Source: Otis tarda
Lineage: Eukaryota > Chordata > Aves > Otidiformes > Otididae
Assembly: GCA_026413225.1 (NCBI GenBank)
Contig: CM048555.1
Coordinates: 78,375,785 to 78,439,784 of the forward strand
Length of the DNA stretch: 64,000 nt
Reading direction: 5' to 3'
Shown here piece after piece: positions 52,730 to 64,000 of the stretch. Position 1 is the stretch's first letter; every line of letters begins with the position of its first letter. The notes beneath the pieces were generated by a model. That model saw only the letters and a program-made list of their open reading frames with translations. It was not told the DNA's origin and made no database searches. The position numbers and the translations under genes were made by a program.

Positions 52730-52762
52730 AAAAAAAAAAAAAAAAAAAATTAAAAAAAAAAA
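52730..52762. repeat. Poly(A) tracts
   Basis: A run of 20 A, then tt, then 11 A and an A/C-rich trailer. No upstream retroposed sequence is evident on the plus strand. Confidence 0.95.
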
Positions 52763-55700
52763 CCAAAAAAACCCCCAAAACTAAAAGAAACTGAAGGTAG
52801 GTAAACTACACATCTGCCCATACTGATTTCTAGTTGTTAAACAGAGGAAGCTGAGCAGTCATTCAGCTGGGAATTTTATACTGTGTCATCACACAGCTGC
52901 TATGAATTCATCCTGACAATTTGAGACCAATGCCTCTGATAACTAGTTTTACTTCTCTCATTAATGAAGGAGTAATTAAGGAAGGCTTGTATGTATCTCA
53001 GGAGCTTCCACTTACTTCCATCTCTTCCCTGATAGAAGAGATACATCTGTAAAAAAAAATCACATCTATCAGAAGTGTTTAAGTTCAAAGTAAAAGGACA
53101 TTTAGGTTCCAGAGGGGCCCTTCCACTAACAGGTTCACATACTCACTCCCTTCAAAGCAGTCCTGCCCATGGAAGAGTGAGGGGATGATTTCCAGCCTAG
53201 ATGTTGTATGGCATCCTAGTGTACTAAGGCTGCAAATTCAAACCACTTGATAAGAGGAGCTAAATCCTTAATTTATGTAATGCATTAATTTAAATGATAA
53301 CAAGAGCTCTTGATTGTATTATTAACAAATTTTATATCACAGACTGCTACATGATTAGATTGTATGAGATAATAGACATTACTGGATACTAGAGTTATTT
53401 TATTTTGGGAAAATGTACCACATGAATCACGTAGTACATTAGCGCGATCAGACTGGAGCAGTGAGTCCCTAGCTAAGCAGGTGTTATTCACTAGAAAAAT
53501 ATTTTTTTAAAAATTACTCAGTGGTGAAAAAGGGAGTAATTGGATTTCATCTCTTTTACAGAGGAAGTAAACAAACATGGTTAAAAGCTAACTATGTCTA
53601 AAAAAAAAATAATCAGCTAACTGGAAAATATTGGGAATAAGGTTTTCCACAAGGAGAAAGCCAGGTATTTCTTATGAAAAGCATTAGTAAGATGTAAAAA
53701 TAAAATATAGTTTAAAGAATTACTGAAAAAAAAAAAAAAGTGAAAAAGTGGCCAAAGTACATTTTCATTTCCAGAAAATCCTCCAGTATTTTTTTCCAAT
53801 GTGTAAAAACATGTAATAAAGTAATCTGCTAATGAATGATGACTTATAAGAAATCAGGTAACAGAACCAACACAGCACTGGCTTTATGTCTACATCCCAA
53901 AGCTAGGGACGCATCTGAGCTGACATGCAGATTCTGCAGGAATTTACCACTCTTTTTTTGTTTGTCTGTTTTTTTCATCTTGTAGTCTCCTTCTGGGAAG
54001 GTGAAAAAAAAAAAAAACCAACAAAACACATTACTACCCATAGGTTGCCAACTTTCTGTAACATTTGCTTATTATGTACATTGCAGAAATGTGTGTGAAC
54101 AAATAAAATCATCCTTCCACCCTTTTGGTGTTGCTATGAGATGTAGAAGCTTAGCAATCGAAGAATAAAGAAAAAGGACAAATGAATAGAAAATGATTAC
54201 TCAAGATAATGTTAATAGTCTCAGAGTTTCTGGTGCACTTGTTTATCCAAGTGTTTCAGTTGGAATAAATTTTGGAAATAGAACTATATTGCCAAAGTAG
54301 CCACGAGACAAGGATGAGGATGCTCCTCCCCTTCCAGCCATCCTGGATTACTGGGTTTCACCAGAAACCTGCTAAGGGCAGATGTTGAATGATCAGCATC
54401 CAGGGCCTTGTGTATCTGCTGTAGCCAAGTTCTCCATTGCCAAATTGTTTAATCTCACCCATGTTTCTGTCTTAATGATGCAGCCCTGCAGATCACAGGC
54501 AGGTTCTGCAACTGCTTTCTCCTACAGTAGACTTTGTAAGCCTCAGAGATGGACTCATACTGCCTGAAGGCAGAGATGGATTCTGGACAAAAGCAATCTT
54601 GAAAATGTAGACAATGATTATTTAAATCCTTTAATAACCTATCTTCTTCAGGGACAGGTACACAAGAGGCTCACAAACTCACAAAACAGCAGTTATTTCT
54701 GTGCCTCATCTTTTCTATAAGGCAATTTGATTTCATTTAAGTGTTAATCTAGAAACCAGAAGATGAAACTGGCATAGATCCCAGTAAACTACCAATATCC
54801 AGTGGTTAATGTAAGTAAAGTCAGCATAAAGAGTTCACCAGTGACACAGCATTACCAGGAAGTTTTATCCTGAAAAATCTTTGAGTTTGTTTTGCCTCAA
54901 AGACATACACACCTCCAAGGTGAAGAGATGGACTAAGTAGGTCTGGCTGCCGCAGGGACTGGGAAGAAATAAATGCAAAGAGTTCAAGCTTTTCATGCTT
55001 TCATTGCAGATAATTGGACCCGTGGTTTTAGCTATCATCAATATACTCATGATGTTTACTAGGAATTAGTAACATCTGTCGCCCATGCAGGGAAGAAAGG
55101 CCTGAGATGGAAATTAAAACTAAAATGAGCAGATGAAGCACTAGGACACAGAGGTAGCCCATAGCTGTAATTTCAAATAAAATCTCTCAACTTGAAGGGC
55201 TTGAATTAAACTAATCTATGACCTTCTTAACACTCCTTGATTAGAACCAAGGATTACTATCTTTTAAATATTATTTCTTATCTATTTTAATGTCAACTAA
55301 AAGAAAAATACAAGAATAAAAGCTGACCAGCCTATAAGAGGAAACCCAGGTATGCATACATTTTTCATGATGGAAGTTGGATACAGAAGCTATGAAAGAA
55401 TATTGACACTTTTTCTTCATTATCTGAGGAAAACAGCTAGTTGTATACTCTGATAACGCAGTGGTGTGCACTCAAACAAAAAGAATAGAACATTTCAAGT
55501 ATGGACTGTATTTGTGAAATATATCAGTAGGAACACTCTTTGTTTCTTGAACTAAAGCTGCAGAAAGAAATGAGCCAAATTTTTTCCTCTTAGGCTTGTT
55601 ACTCTGGGTTTTGTCTGTCTTAAACAAAAATCCGACTCAGTTCAGGATTTTATGGAATATTTACAAAAGCACAAACAAAATACTGTTTTGTATTCCTTAT

Positions 55701-57219
55701 AAAGACCACTAGTCCCTCCTGAAACCTGCCAGAGCTCCATCGATCTTAAGTGGGTTGCAAATGCACAGAAGATCTTCACTTCCTAATGCTAGCTTTGTGT
55801 TTCTGAGGGACCAAACACTCTGCATGCTCTTCTGAGACATAATTTTGGAATGACAAAATACTGAGTTGGATATTAGTTCTCTTACTGCTGATATAAATCT
55901 ACATTAAATTCACTGTCGACCACAATAGTAAAATTTTATTTAACATGTTTTCCTCTCTCCCCTCATCATCAAATTAAACAAGCAGGGGTCATTAAGCAGG
56001 TCCAGTTTCTGGTTTTGTGTGCTGTGCACTTTAGCAGTGGTTTTTTTCCCCTCCTGTCTTCTATGTGCAAGCTTATTTCTACATTTATGATGGGAAAACA
56101 TAGAATATGTGTGTATTAGGGAGCTACAAATAATATAGCTCTTGGAAAATGAAGGATAACTTGCATTGTGTCGTGTAAAGGACTTCAAACACTAACTTTT
56201 TTTTTTTCCCCCTTGACGTTGTAAAAGAAAAAAAACCAGACCCCTAAACTCCCAAAAGTAACCCCAGTATCCTCTTCAAAGTGGCAATTACATGGTCAGG
56301 AAAAAGTTAATAAAAACTTCTGCAAGCCTAATGGACAAAGAGACTATAAAACAGAAACAGAAATGCTGCTGGTAGGTTTCATCTGCTACAAATTACTGTC
56401 CAACCTTGTGATACTATTGATTTGCTTGCACTATATCAAATTTTAATCACCATAAACCATTGCCTAACACAGCTCTTCCACTAGCCAAGTGTTCTTAGAA
56501 GATCACTTTGATCATTTTGGGTGTCTCCAGAAATCTTTAAAGTTTCTATGAGATGAAACAGCCAGATACATGTAGGCTCCACAAAATAAATTAAATTAAT
56601 AAAAATTAATTCATGAAAAATTGGTAGGGCACTGTCTTTTCAAAAAATTATTTTTATCTGTTTCAAATCTGGTGCTGCATCAGTTCATGGTAGAGAATAA
56701 GAAACCCGTTCATTCTAGTCTTGTTGGAAATAAATTTCAAAGAAGTATAATGCAACTGGATTTAACTCTTGTAAATGTTCACTGATCACCAAATGGTGCA
56801 TTCCTTCCATAAAAATATCAAAATCCCCTAAAACTGAAATTATTAGCAAAGCTCTGTTGGACTTTTCTCCATCCTTATGAGGAGAGAAAGCTTGATCCAA
56901 TTCACTAATTTAACTAGAAGGCCCCATAATCTGAATTTTCACAGTTCTTAATCAAACTTCAAACATGTTGATGTTATTTCACATTATTTCAAATTAAATA
57001 GAGCTTGCTATCGTGGCTTTTAAGAGTTCACTGGATGCTGAATTTCATCTCCCAAGAAAATTGGTCAGATTCAGTAATTTAGTTTTGCAAGGAACTAAAC
57101 AGAGGACTAACAGTTAAAGCAAGGAAGCTTTACTAAACAGAATAATAAGAATTAATTAATTAATTACCTGACATACAGTGCTTTGGCAGATGCATTGAAT
57201 AAATCTGAGCTGATTTATC

Positions 57220-57372
57220 AGTTAAGTGCTTTGGGTTGTAGGTATTAGAATTATCTGTCATTAACCTTATGCTACAGATGAATGTGCTTGGATACAGAAG
57301 TTAAACAACTTCCCAAGGTCACATTTGAAGTTGGCAATTCAACTTAGGCATTTCCTGACTTTCAATCATTAG
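57220..57372 (-). mobile_element. Probable MIR SINE relic
   Basis: Read as given, the blocks ctacagatgaatgtgcttgg, agaagttaaacaacttccca, aggtcacattt and ttaggcatttcctgact follow the reverse-complement MIR pattern (ttacagatgag...gagaggttaag...ttgcccaaggtcacac...cctgact). It is an ancient amniote SINE, well diverged. Confidence 0.65.
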
Positions 57373-57564
57373 AGATTAATGTTTTTTAAAAAACATTAAA
57401 GAGATTCATGAGGAAAAGATTATGACCTGGAAAGGCATCATCACTTCTCTAACTTCAGTTTCAGAAGGCAGAAAAGTTGAGAGATGACAGTTGAAATATA
57501 ATTTGAAGAAAAGGAGTTAGCCATGCAAGACTGGAATGGTACCATCTACATCCAGGGTTTTCCC

Positions 57565-57592
57565 TTTTTTTTTTTTTTTTGTTTTTTTCCCC
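57565..57592. repeat. Poly(T)-rich tract
   Basis: About 16 T, one G, seven T, then C. It is a simple tract without an associated element. Confidence 0.9.
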
Positions 57593-58490
57593 CTTCAAGT
57601 ATCTGTATGACAATTTGAGTCTTTTTGGATGATTCACATCATAGTTAAGCTGGGTCTTATTCCTGAGGTGCTCTGACTTCTTGGACTCTGGAGGGACCCT
57701 GAGACAAGAAGGCTTCTAAACATAAGTACCACAGAAAAAACACCTCAAGTTTCATGGGTTGACACCTGACTCTGGATTTCAAACAATCCATAGATGAAAC
57801 TTGTCATCAGTGAATGTCTAGAAAAATGAGAATTCATATTTGTGGTTATTATTCTGAAATGAGGCATATCACAGCAAGTCAAGTGAAAAGCAAAGAACAA
57901 AATGTTATGATGAGAGGTGGGTAAGGGAAAACACAAATAATAAAAGCAGCTCTTAAGAGAAGATTTAAGTATTCTGCAATGGCAACTATAAAAGAACATT
58001 AACTTCGATAAGCCTCATTCTTACAGCATTTTTTTTTTGAAAATGTATTGACTATGCAAAGAAAATGTTGCCATTTGTATTCATCAAACATCAAGAAATG
58101 CATTTTCCTTTCTCAAAACAGTAAAATGCAGCTTTTATATAAAGAAATATTAAAACATGGGTTATTTTTCCTGACCTTTTGACAGACTTTCTATTGAACT
58201 TGGTAAGACATCCAAGAAATTCAGATTCTGATTTTAAAATTAATGATTAATATTATAGATTTAGCACACTATTGGATTCGCAGTGCCAAATTCCTCTACC
58301 ATAAGCAAGTGCAACTCCACAGGTTTCAGTGGAACAGTGTTTGCAGGTATTACCAAGCGATTCTGGCCCTGTGCCTGGGAAAGGATCTTATATCCCATAG
58401 TCACTTGATTACATCTCATCTTTAAATCACATTTTACTATTTGCAACATACTTGACCCGCAAAACCATAGAAGCTCATCTGCTGAGACAT

Positions 58491-58827
58491 TCATAGAATC
58501 ATAGAATGGTTAGGGTTGGAAGGGACCTTTAAAGGCCATCCAGTCCAACCCCCCTGCAAGGAGCAGGGACATCTCCAATCAGATCAGGTTGCTCAGAGCC
58601 CTGGCCAACCTGGCCTTGAATGTTTCCAGGGATGGGGCATCCACCACCTCTCTGGGGAACCTGGGGCAGTGTTCCACTACCCTTTTTCTTAATATCCAGT
58701 CTGAATCTGCCTCCTTCTATTTTAGAACCATTACCCCTCGTCCCTTCACAACAGGCTCTACTGAAGAGTCTCTCCCTTGAGGTACTGGAAGACCGCTATA
58801 AGGTCTTCCCAGAGTCTTCTCTTCCAG
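58491..58827 (-). mobile_element. CR1 LINE 3' tail with internal deletion
   Basis: Reverse-oriented CR1 beginning tcatagaatcatagaatggt. Relative to the other tails it lacks about 20-25 bp between the tctctccc and ttgaggtactgg segments (near 58777). On its coding strand the codon after the LSNLI-equivalent is TGA rather than TGG. Confidence 0.95.
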
Positions 58828-59300
58828 TTGAAAGCGGTGGGAGTTTTTTGGACGTGACAGGGGGCTGTTGAGTTTTTTTAACTATAGCCTTTAATAACTA
58901 TTTTTCCTCCTTTTATGCCATCACCTCTTATTATCTTTTTAATAAGATCTACTTAGTTATTTTTAACTTCTTAATAATGCTATTAGACCCGTAATTGCAA
59001 CACTTAGTTGCAAATCTGTGGAGGAGGAGACTGCTATAATACTAACCACATATGTTCATTGAACAGTATGTATAAGGATACAACTCTGACTGCCACTACA
59101 ATATAATTGTGAATATTGTAGAGGAGTTTTCAGTTTGCTTGTTTTTTCTCTCTTTATATGCCTACTGGCTATTTTCTTTTTTACTGCCACAGCTCCAGTC
59201 AGCAGTAACAAATCTTTGTATAATTCAGAGGAATCGGGACTGAACACTGATGACAGTCCTGTGCTCTTCTTGCAGCCAATGGTAATAAACATTACTGTAT

Positions 59301-59540
59301 TCACAGAATCAGAGAATCATAGGTGACCTTCAAAGGTCATCTAGTCCAACACCCCTGCAAGGAGCAGGGACATCTCCAAACAGATCAGGTTGCTCAGAGC
59401 CCCGTCCAACCTGGCCTTGAATGTTTCCAGGGATGGGGCATCCACCACCTCTTTGGGCAACCTGTGTTCTACCATTCTGATTGTAAATTTTTTTTCACTA
59501 ATATCTAATCTATATCTACCCCCCTCTATTTTGAAACCAT
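59301..59540 (-). mobile_element. CR1 LINE 3' tail, short copy
   Basis: Reverse-oriented CR1 from tcacagaatcagagaatcat to ttttgaaaccat. It lacks the ggtttgggttggaaggg block just after the terminal repeat. It lies 473 bp from the previous CR1 in the same orientation. Confidence 0.93.
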
Positions 59541-60260
59541 TGTTTCAGCATTGCACAGAATCCAGCCAGAGCTTTTAAACCCTGGGACCTACCTTTAAGT
59601 GCATATATGTTAAGTACTACAGCAAACACCTCCCTCCCAGACCCTGAATGAGGTATCTTGCCCCGTTTTGTACATGGGAAGAGCAAGATGCTCCAGAATG
59701 GCACCTTACTCCCACTAAAAATAGCCACCCCTCCATTTTGTTAGGGAATTGTCTAGCTTTAGTCAATAGCAACAAGAAACCCTTACTCCTTGCTTCAGCT
59801 CAGGTACTAGAGAAGTAGGATGATGCCTGTTTTAAGAACAGAAGTCATTCAAAGGTATAGTTCAATAACCGGCAAATCAGAAGTTCCCTAATAGCACTCT
59901 TCTCTGCTAAAGAGCACATGGCATGGCTAGACAGCAAGGATGTTGCAAAGGGGCTACATATTCTTCGAAATAATGCTAGTACAGAGAAGTTAATGTCACA
60001 TACTAATATCAAGCAAATCACTGAGTTATATTTGTCTTCAAGAAACACAAGCATTTTTCTAGTTTTTGATCTCTGAAAGGGCAAATTGAGACAAATATTA
60101 TCATTACTTTATTAAAAGCCCATTCAATGAGCATCCAGTTTTCAATCACTATGTTTTATACTTCTTATGGTAGAACAGAGCTCTTTCAATATCATCCCTG
60201 CCCTGAAGACTTGAAATTATCATTTGACTTTACACAATAGGTATCTTCAGAAAGAAAAGA

Positions 60261-60300
60261 TACTATATATACACACACACACACACACACATATATATAT
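60261..60300. repeat. (TA)n(CA)n(TA)n microsatellite
   Basis: tactatatat, then ten AC units, then five AT units. It lies 480 bp from the CTNNA2 exon at 60781 and is a likely length-polymorphic site. Confidence 0.95.
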
Positions 60301-60780
60301 TTGTAACACAAACATTTCAAGAGTAAATATGGCTTTAAGGCTATGCCTTGTCTGTATATTCTTTTCCCTATTTTAGTTCATGATGACAGGATCTTAGTCT
60401 AGAGAAACCTTTGGCCAATACCAGACAGAGCAGTGCAGAGCACCTATCTGGCTTTCTACCTAATAGAAATTAAGATCTATAGTACTGTCAGTAAAACTAA
60501 AATGAAATTTACTTCTTGTTGCTCATGACTTTTGAAAAAACAATGGAAATACCATTTTTAACATGCTCAACTTCTTTAATGAACTACTGAAGTACAGCAT
60601 GTGCCCCTCTCTGGCAGTCATCCAGACATTTGCTGTGCAATCACTAGGATAAAGTTGACCAAAACTCCTGAAACCTGTATTACAGAAATGCTACCTCTAA
60701 AATTTCAGCCAGTATATATTTTTCTTACTTCTCCTAAAGAGGCAAGATGGAAATCTGGCTGTGTCAATAAGGTCACTTAC

Positions 60781-60933
60781 CTCAACTAACTTGTTGGCGT
60801 GTTCACGGAAGACCTGAGCATACTCCTTCACTTCTTTCTCATTACCGCTTTTTGCAGCCTCAATGAGAACCAGTAATGGGACATTGGTTTCCAGGAATGA
60901 ATCTGATATATGATCCATTACTGCCTTCCGTAG
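60781..60933 (-). CDS. CTNNA2: CTNNA2 internal exon (first in window), M1/M2 boundary
   Basis: This exon is 153 bp and encodes 51 residues, from LRKAVMDHISDSF to EHANKLVE. It is phase 0 at both ends. Read on the minus strand it follows a good pyrimidine tract ending TTTTGTCACAG and is closed by a GAG|GTAAGT donor. Alpha-catenin links the cadherin/beta-catenin complex to F-actin at adherens junctions; the CTNNA2 product does this in neurons and helps stabilise synapses and neurites. The residues fall about 382-432 of the roughly 905-residue family, at the end of M1 and start of M2 in the mechanosensitive middle region. Sequence around this exon alone is nearly shared with CTNNA1, so the paralogue call rests mostly on the next exons. 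Upstream exons are outside the window. Confidence 0.97.
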
Positions 60934-63900
60934 CTGTGACAAAAGAAAGCAGACGAGTAAATAAAAGGAAAATTATCAATATACATTTCCACTGTATTCA
61001 TTGGCTCCTTATATTTGAGCATTGATGTGTCACATCTCACAGAATTATATGGGAGTTTGGGCTTTTTTCTTTCCTTCTTCCAAGTTATATATTTGCAGCA
61101 AGCACACAAATATCAAGCACTTAAGGGCTTAGCACTGCAAAACCCTCCCGAGATCCATGCTGACTCACACATCTAATCCTCCTGGACTGAATGGATCTAT
61201 ATGAGACAACAGTGATTACCCACATAATGCACTGCAAATTGATGAGAACTGAAAGCTGCACACTACTTCAAAAAACAGTTCTACTCACTTAAAAGCCAAA
61301 TATGGATTAAGGAGCTTAATTTCAATCAACCATTAAAAATATTAGCCTGAATACTTCTCTAATTCCTGCACTGAATAGCATTCTACGCAATAATAAGTAT
61401 TTTGTTTGGCACAAGCCTTGTTCTTCATATTCCTTTTCAGATACCTCCAACAGGTATAAACAGAAAACCTTTCTAAGCATTTTCCAGGCAGATTAGAAAA
61501 CATACTACAACTTATTCCAAAGAAAAAAAAAAAATCCTACAATTTACTGAAGACTGAACACCAATTATTTCATAAAAAAACATGTTTGAAACAATATTAC
61601 TGTAAGAATGATGTCACTAACTTCTTCTCTACCTTGCTAATAACCACTAATTAATGTCAAGCTTTACTAAAATTTGAAAGAGAGCCAGAAAGATGACAGA
61701 AATCTTAAGTAATTCTTCCTAGAAGCTTAATTGCTCTACAGGAGTATAGATCAGAAACATTTTTAGCATGATTTCTCCAGCTTTTTGGTTGTTAAGACTG
61801 AAAAACTGTGGACTCAAACACAAGCTGGGAGCTCTTCAGCCTATAGATCTGGCTAGCAGTTAGTCTCCTCAAATCATGCATTTGCAGCTAGATGAAACAT
61901 TAGGAAAGGTAATTTTCTCTTTTTTGCAGTCCAGACAAGAAAGCTCTAGCTAGACAAGGTGTCATCAAAATATCCAGTCACACTGAGAACTGGCATATTG
62001 TTAGGCACTGTAAATACTTGATCCAAGATGCATCTGCTGTTTGACAGCAGCAATTGTCAGCTCTATTTGAATAAGCAGAAAACTAATATTGAATATTTCC
62101 ATTCTGTCCCTGAGTGGTGCAGTAAAAACAAGCGAAGCAAAATAGCATATATGTGTTTGCATGAGGTATTCTCTTTATTTCTATTACAACTAAAACAGCC
62201 CATGTATTAAGAACAGCAATTCTTTATTCCCCTTTAAAACTAATTCTGCTCAGATTCTACCTGGAAAGTATTTTTCCACTTCAAAAATTATTCTAAAGTA
62301 CTTAGAATAGCTAACATAGTGATACATACAAATGGGGGGGAAGACAAAAAAAAAAAAGACAAGAAGAATATACCACATATAAAAGAGACCTGCCAACAGT
62401 TAGGAAGTTGGTGTGTCCTTGCTACTACCTACCACACTGTCACCTTGTATTCTTTCTTTCTTTTTTTTTTTTTTTTCCTCTAATCAATCTGTTGATATCC
62501 ACTTGCTGATGCTGAAAGGTCTTTCAGGCCGTCCTTTGGGTCTGTTTGTACAGCATCTTATACAATGAGATCCTGATCCATGAGTAGTTTTCATCGGTAC
62601 CATCTCACTACAAAGATAACACTAATATTTCTCCAAATATATCAAAGTATTGCAAAAAAAGTAAAAAAAAAAAATACACTAAGATGTTAAGAGGCACCAG
62701 CATAGCACTCTGCATTACATGGCTGATAGACTTCCAATCCCTATGGATATCAGTCCTACCCTACTAAATGAAGGAGCTCATCTACAGCCAGCGTTAAGGG
62801 AGAGATACTGCTAGGGATGGTTTGTCTCATATCTGCTTGGTCACCCTCTGCAGACGTCCATCTCCTATCACTTGCTGAGAAGCTCTGCTCTCAAGTTAGA
62901 TGCCTCACTTCAGTATCTACAGTTAGAATTGTTGAAGTCCATTGGACTGAAATATGCCAAATGATGGTGTTTCCAAAGGAACACAAAAAGGTTTTAAAAT
63001 TCCCATGTTGGATCTCATTCTCAGGGAAAACTCTTAAAAAAAAATCCACTTGCTCAAGTTCATAGAACAATAGAATGGTTTGGGTTGGAAGGGACCTTCA
63101 AAGGTCATCTAATCTAACCCCCCTGCAAGGAGCAGGGACATCCTGGACTAGATCAGGTTGCTCAGAACATTTCCAGGGATGGGGCATCCACCACCTCTCT
63201 TGGCATTGAACTATTAAGTTCAATGTCATTATCAATGAAACCTGCCGTTCGCTGCACTGAAAAAAAACTACTTTAAGTGTTAAATGAACATTGACACTTT
63301 CCTGTTTATAATGTTCCATAAGGAGGTATCTGTTTCAATGTGTTGTGTTCAATGAAGAAGCAATTCAATTTTTAATCAAGGTTAATGTGGTATTGTAGAT
63401 CCGATTATAATAATATTCCCCATGGAACTGCAAGAAAAGTCTTAAGGATGTTTAAGTACACAGCTTATTTTCATTGGTATTAAAAACCTTCTGTTTACAA
63501 CCACATATTAGAAACCCATAACAAGCAGAGAGCACCAGCTAACCAGCAAATTGGGGTTTTTCCATTGTAAATATTCAGTAGAGTTATTTCTGAGTAAAAA
63601 TTAATTAATAAAATAGGTATCTTGTTTCTTCTGGTAATTGGATGTTGCCTTTTGCAGTTCAGAGTTGCAACATCTGAGAAAAAAAATCTGAATTCTGACT
63701 GTCACAGGTTTGATAAATATAAAATTAACAAATTCTGTTTTCCTATGCTGTGTTAATCACAGATGTCAGTAGCATATTTCTGACCCCTCATGTAAACATG
63801 AATTATAATTTCTTTAGAAATTGGTTATTTGAGTTTTAGGACGCCCTTGCACTGAAGTTGAAAGGTGTAGTTAACGGGTTTTATATACACAGGAGAGCAC

Positions 63901-64000
63901 AAATTTTGCTATCCATCATCACAGGCTATACTATAAAGAATGACTTGACAAAATCGTTTGTTAAATGTGACAGGAGTATGAACATAAGACATTCATCCAA
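60934..64000 (-). other. CTNNA2: CTNNA2 intron, partial (upstream of first exon)
   Basis: This is the 3' part of the intron preceding exon 60781-60933, open at the window end. It has homopolymer runs near 61523-61534 and 62461-62477 and one minus-oriented CR1 tail (63061-63204). Nothing else is recognisable. Confidence 0.9.
63061..63204 (-). mobile_element. CR1 LINE 3' tail with internal deletion
   Basis: Reverse-oriented CR1 beginning catagaacaatagaatggtt. It jumps from gatcaggttgctcaga directly to acatttccagggatgggg, missing about 25 bp found in other copies. On its coding strand it keeps TAG at the site where most tails here have TGG. Confidence 0.93.

Larger units (their letters stand above)
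23088..60780 (-). other. CTNNA2: CTNNA2 giant intron, 37,693 bp
   Basis: This is a complete phase-0 intron from the GTAAGT donor at 60780 to the TTGCAG acceptor at 23088. It contains five CR1 tails (27175, 31415, 47699, 58491 and 59301), two probable MIR relics (46231 and 57220), a CpG-dense patch (36915-37080), poly(T) and poly(A) tracts and microsatellites. The long stretches 23100-27170, 27740-31410, 31600-34570, 34700-36900, 37090-46230, 48085-57210 and 59540-60780 are AT-rich and show no exon, RNA gene or young repeat that I can support. No ORF resembling a leucine-rich-repeat membrane protein such as LRRTM1 is present. Confidence 0.93.

Noticed and set aside
60121..60240. atccctgccctgaagacttg as an old amniote repeat
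   Set aside because: It matches a remembered repeat phrase (ccctgccccaaagagctt) for only about 20 bases, with several mismatches.
1..64000. CRISPR arrays, bacterial operons, tRNA or rRNA genes
   Set aside because: I saw no regular repeat-spacer pattern, no ribosome-binding-site-spaced genes and no tRNA box sequences. The exon-intron structure and CR1 content are vertebrate.

Overview
This is vertebrate nuclear DNA, almost certainly from a bird. It is AT-rich and intron-dominated. It carries at least ten 3' ends of CR1 LINEs with the typical avian terminal motif (attctatgattctat), plus avian-type retroviral LTR sequence. Two LTR families look like ones I remember from non-galliform birds, so a neoavian host is my guess, held weakly.

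The only protein-coding gene I can support is CTNNA2 (alpha-N-catenin, the neuronal alpha-catenin), on the minus strand. Five consecutive internal exons lie here, in transcript order 60933-60781, 23087-22995, 22711-22555, 19341-19141 and 3702-3551. They total 756 bp, keep one reading frame, and encode 252 residues (roughly 382-633 in alpha-catenin numbering). This is the central M region, mainly the M2 and M3 helical bundles. The first exons, with the beta-catenin-binding domain, lie beyond position 64000. The last exons, with the actin-binding domain, lie before position 1. Introns are about 37.7 kb, 283 bp, 3.2 kb and 15.4 kb, with partial introns at both window ends. No ORF resembling LRRTM1, the gene nested in a mammalian CTNNA2 intron, is present.

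Layout: 1-3550 intron; 3551-3702 exon; 3703-19140 intron holding an old CR1 ORF2 relic (5590-6560), a CR1 nested in an LTR fragment (8755-9294), an old LINE relic (about 12180-12900), a long CR1 tail (13832-14295) and a complete solo LTR with 5-bp target duplications (16915-18049); 19141-23087 three clustered exons with one CR1 in between; 23088-60780 a giant intron with five CR1 tails, two probable MIR relics, a CpG-dense patch near 36.9-37.1 kb and several homopolymer or microsatellite tracts; 60781-60933 exon; then intron with one further CR1.

I found no novel multi-gene system. The most interesting points are the solo LTR in the same sense as CTNNA2 with promoter and poly(A) motifs, an exon with weak splice sites at both ends, CR1 tails whose usual stop codon is replaced by tryptophan, and the isolated CpG-rich patch.
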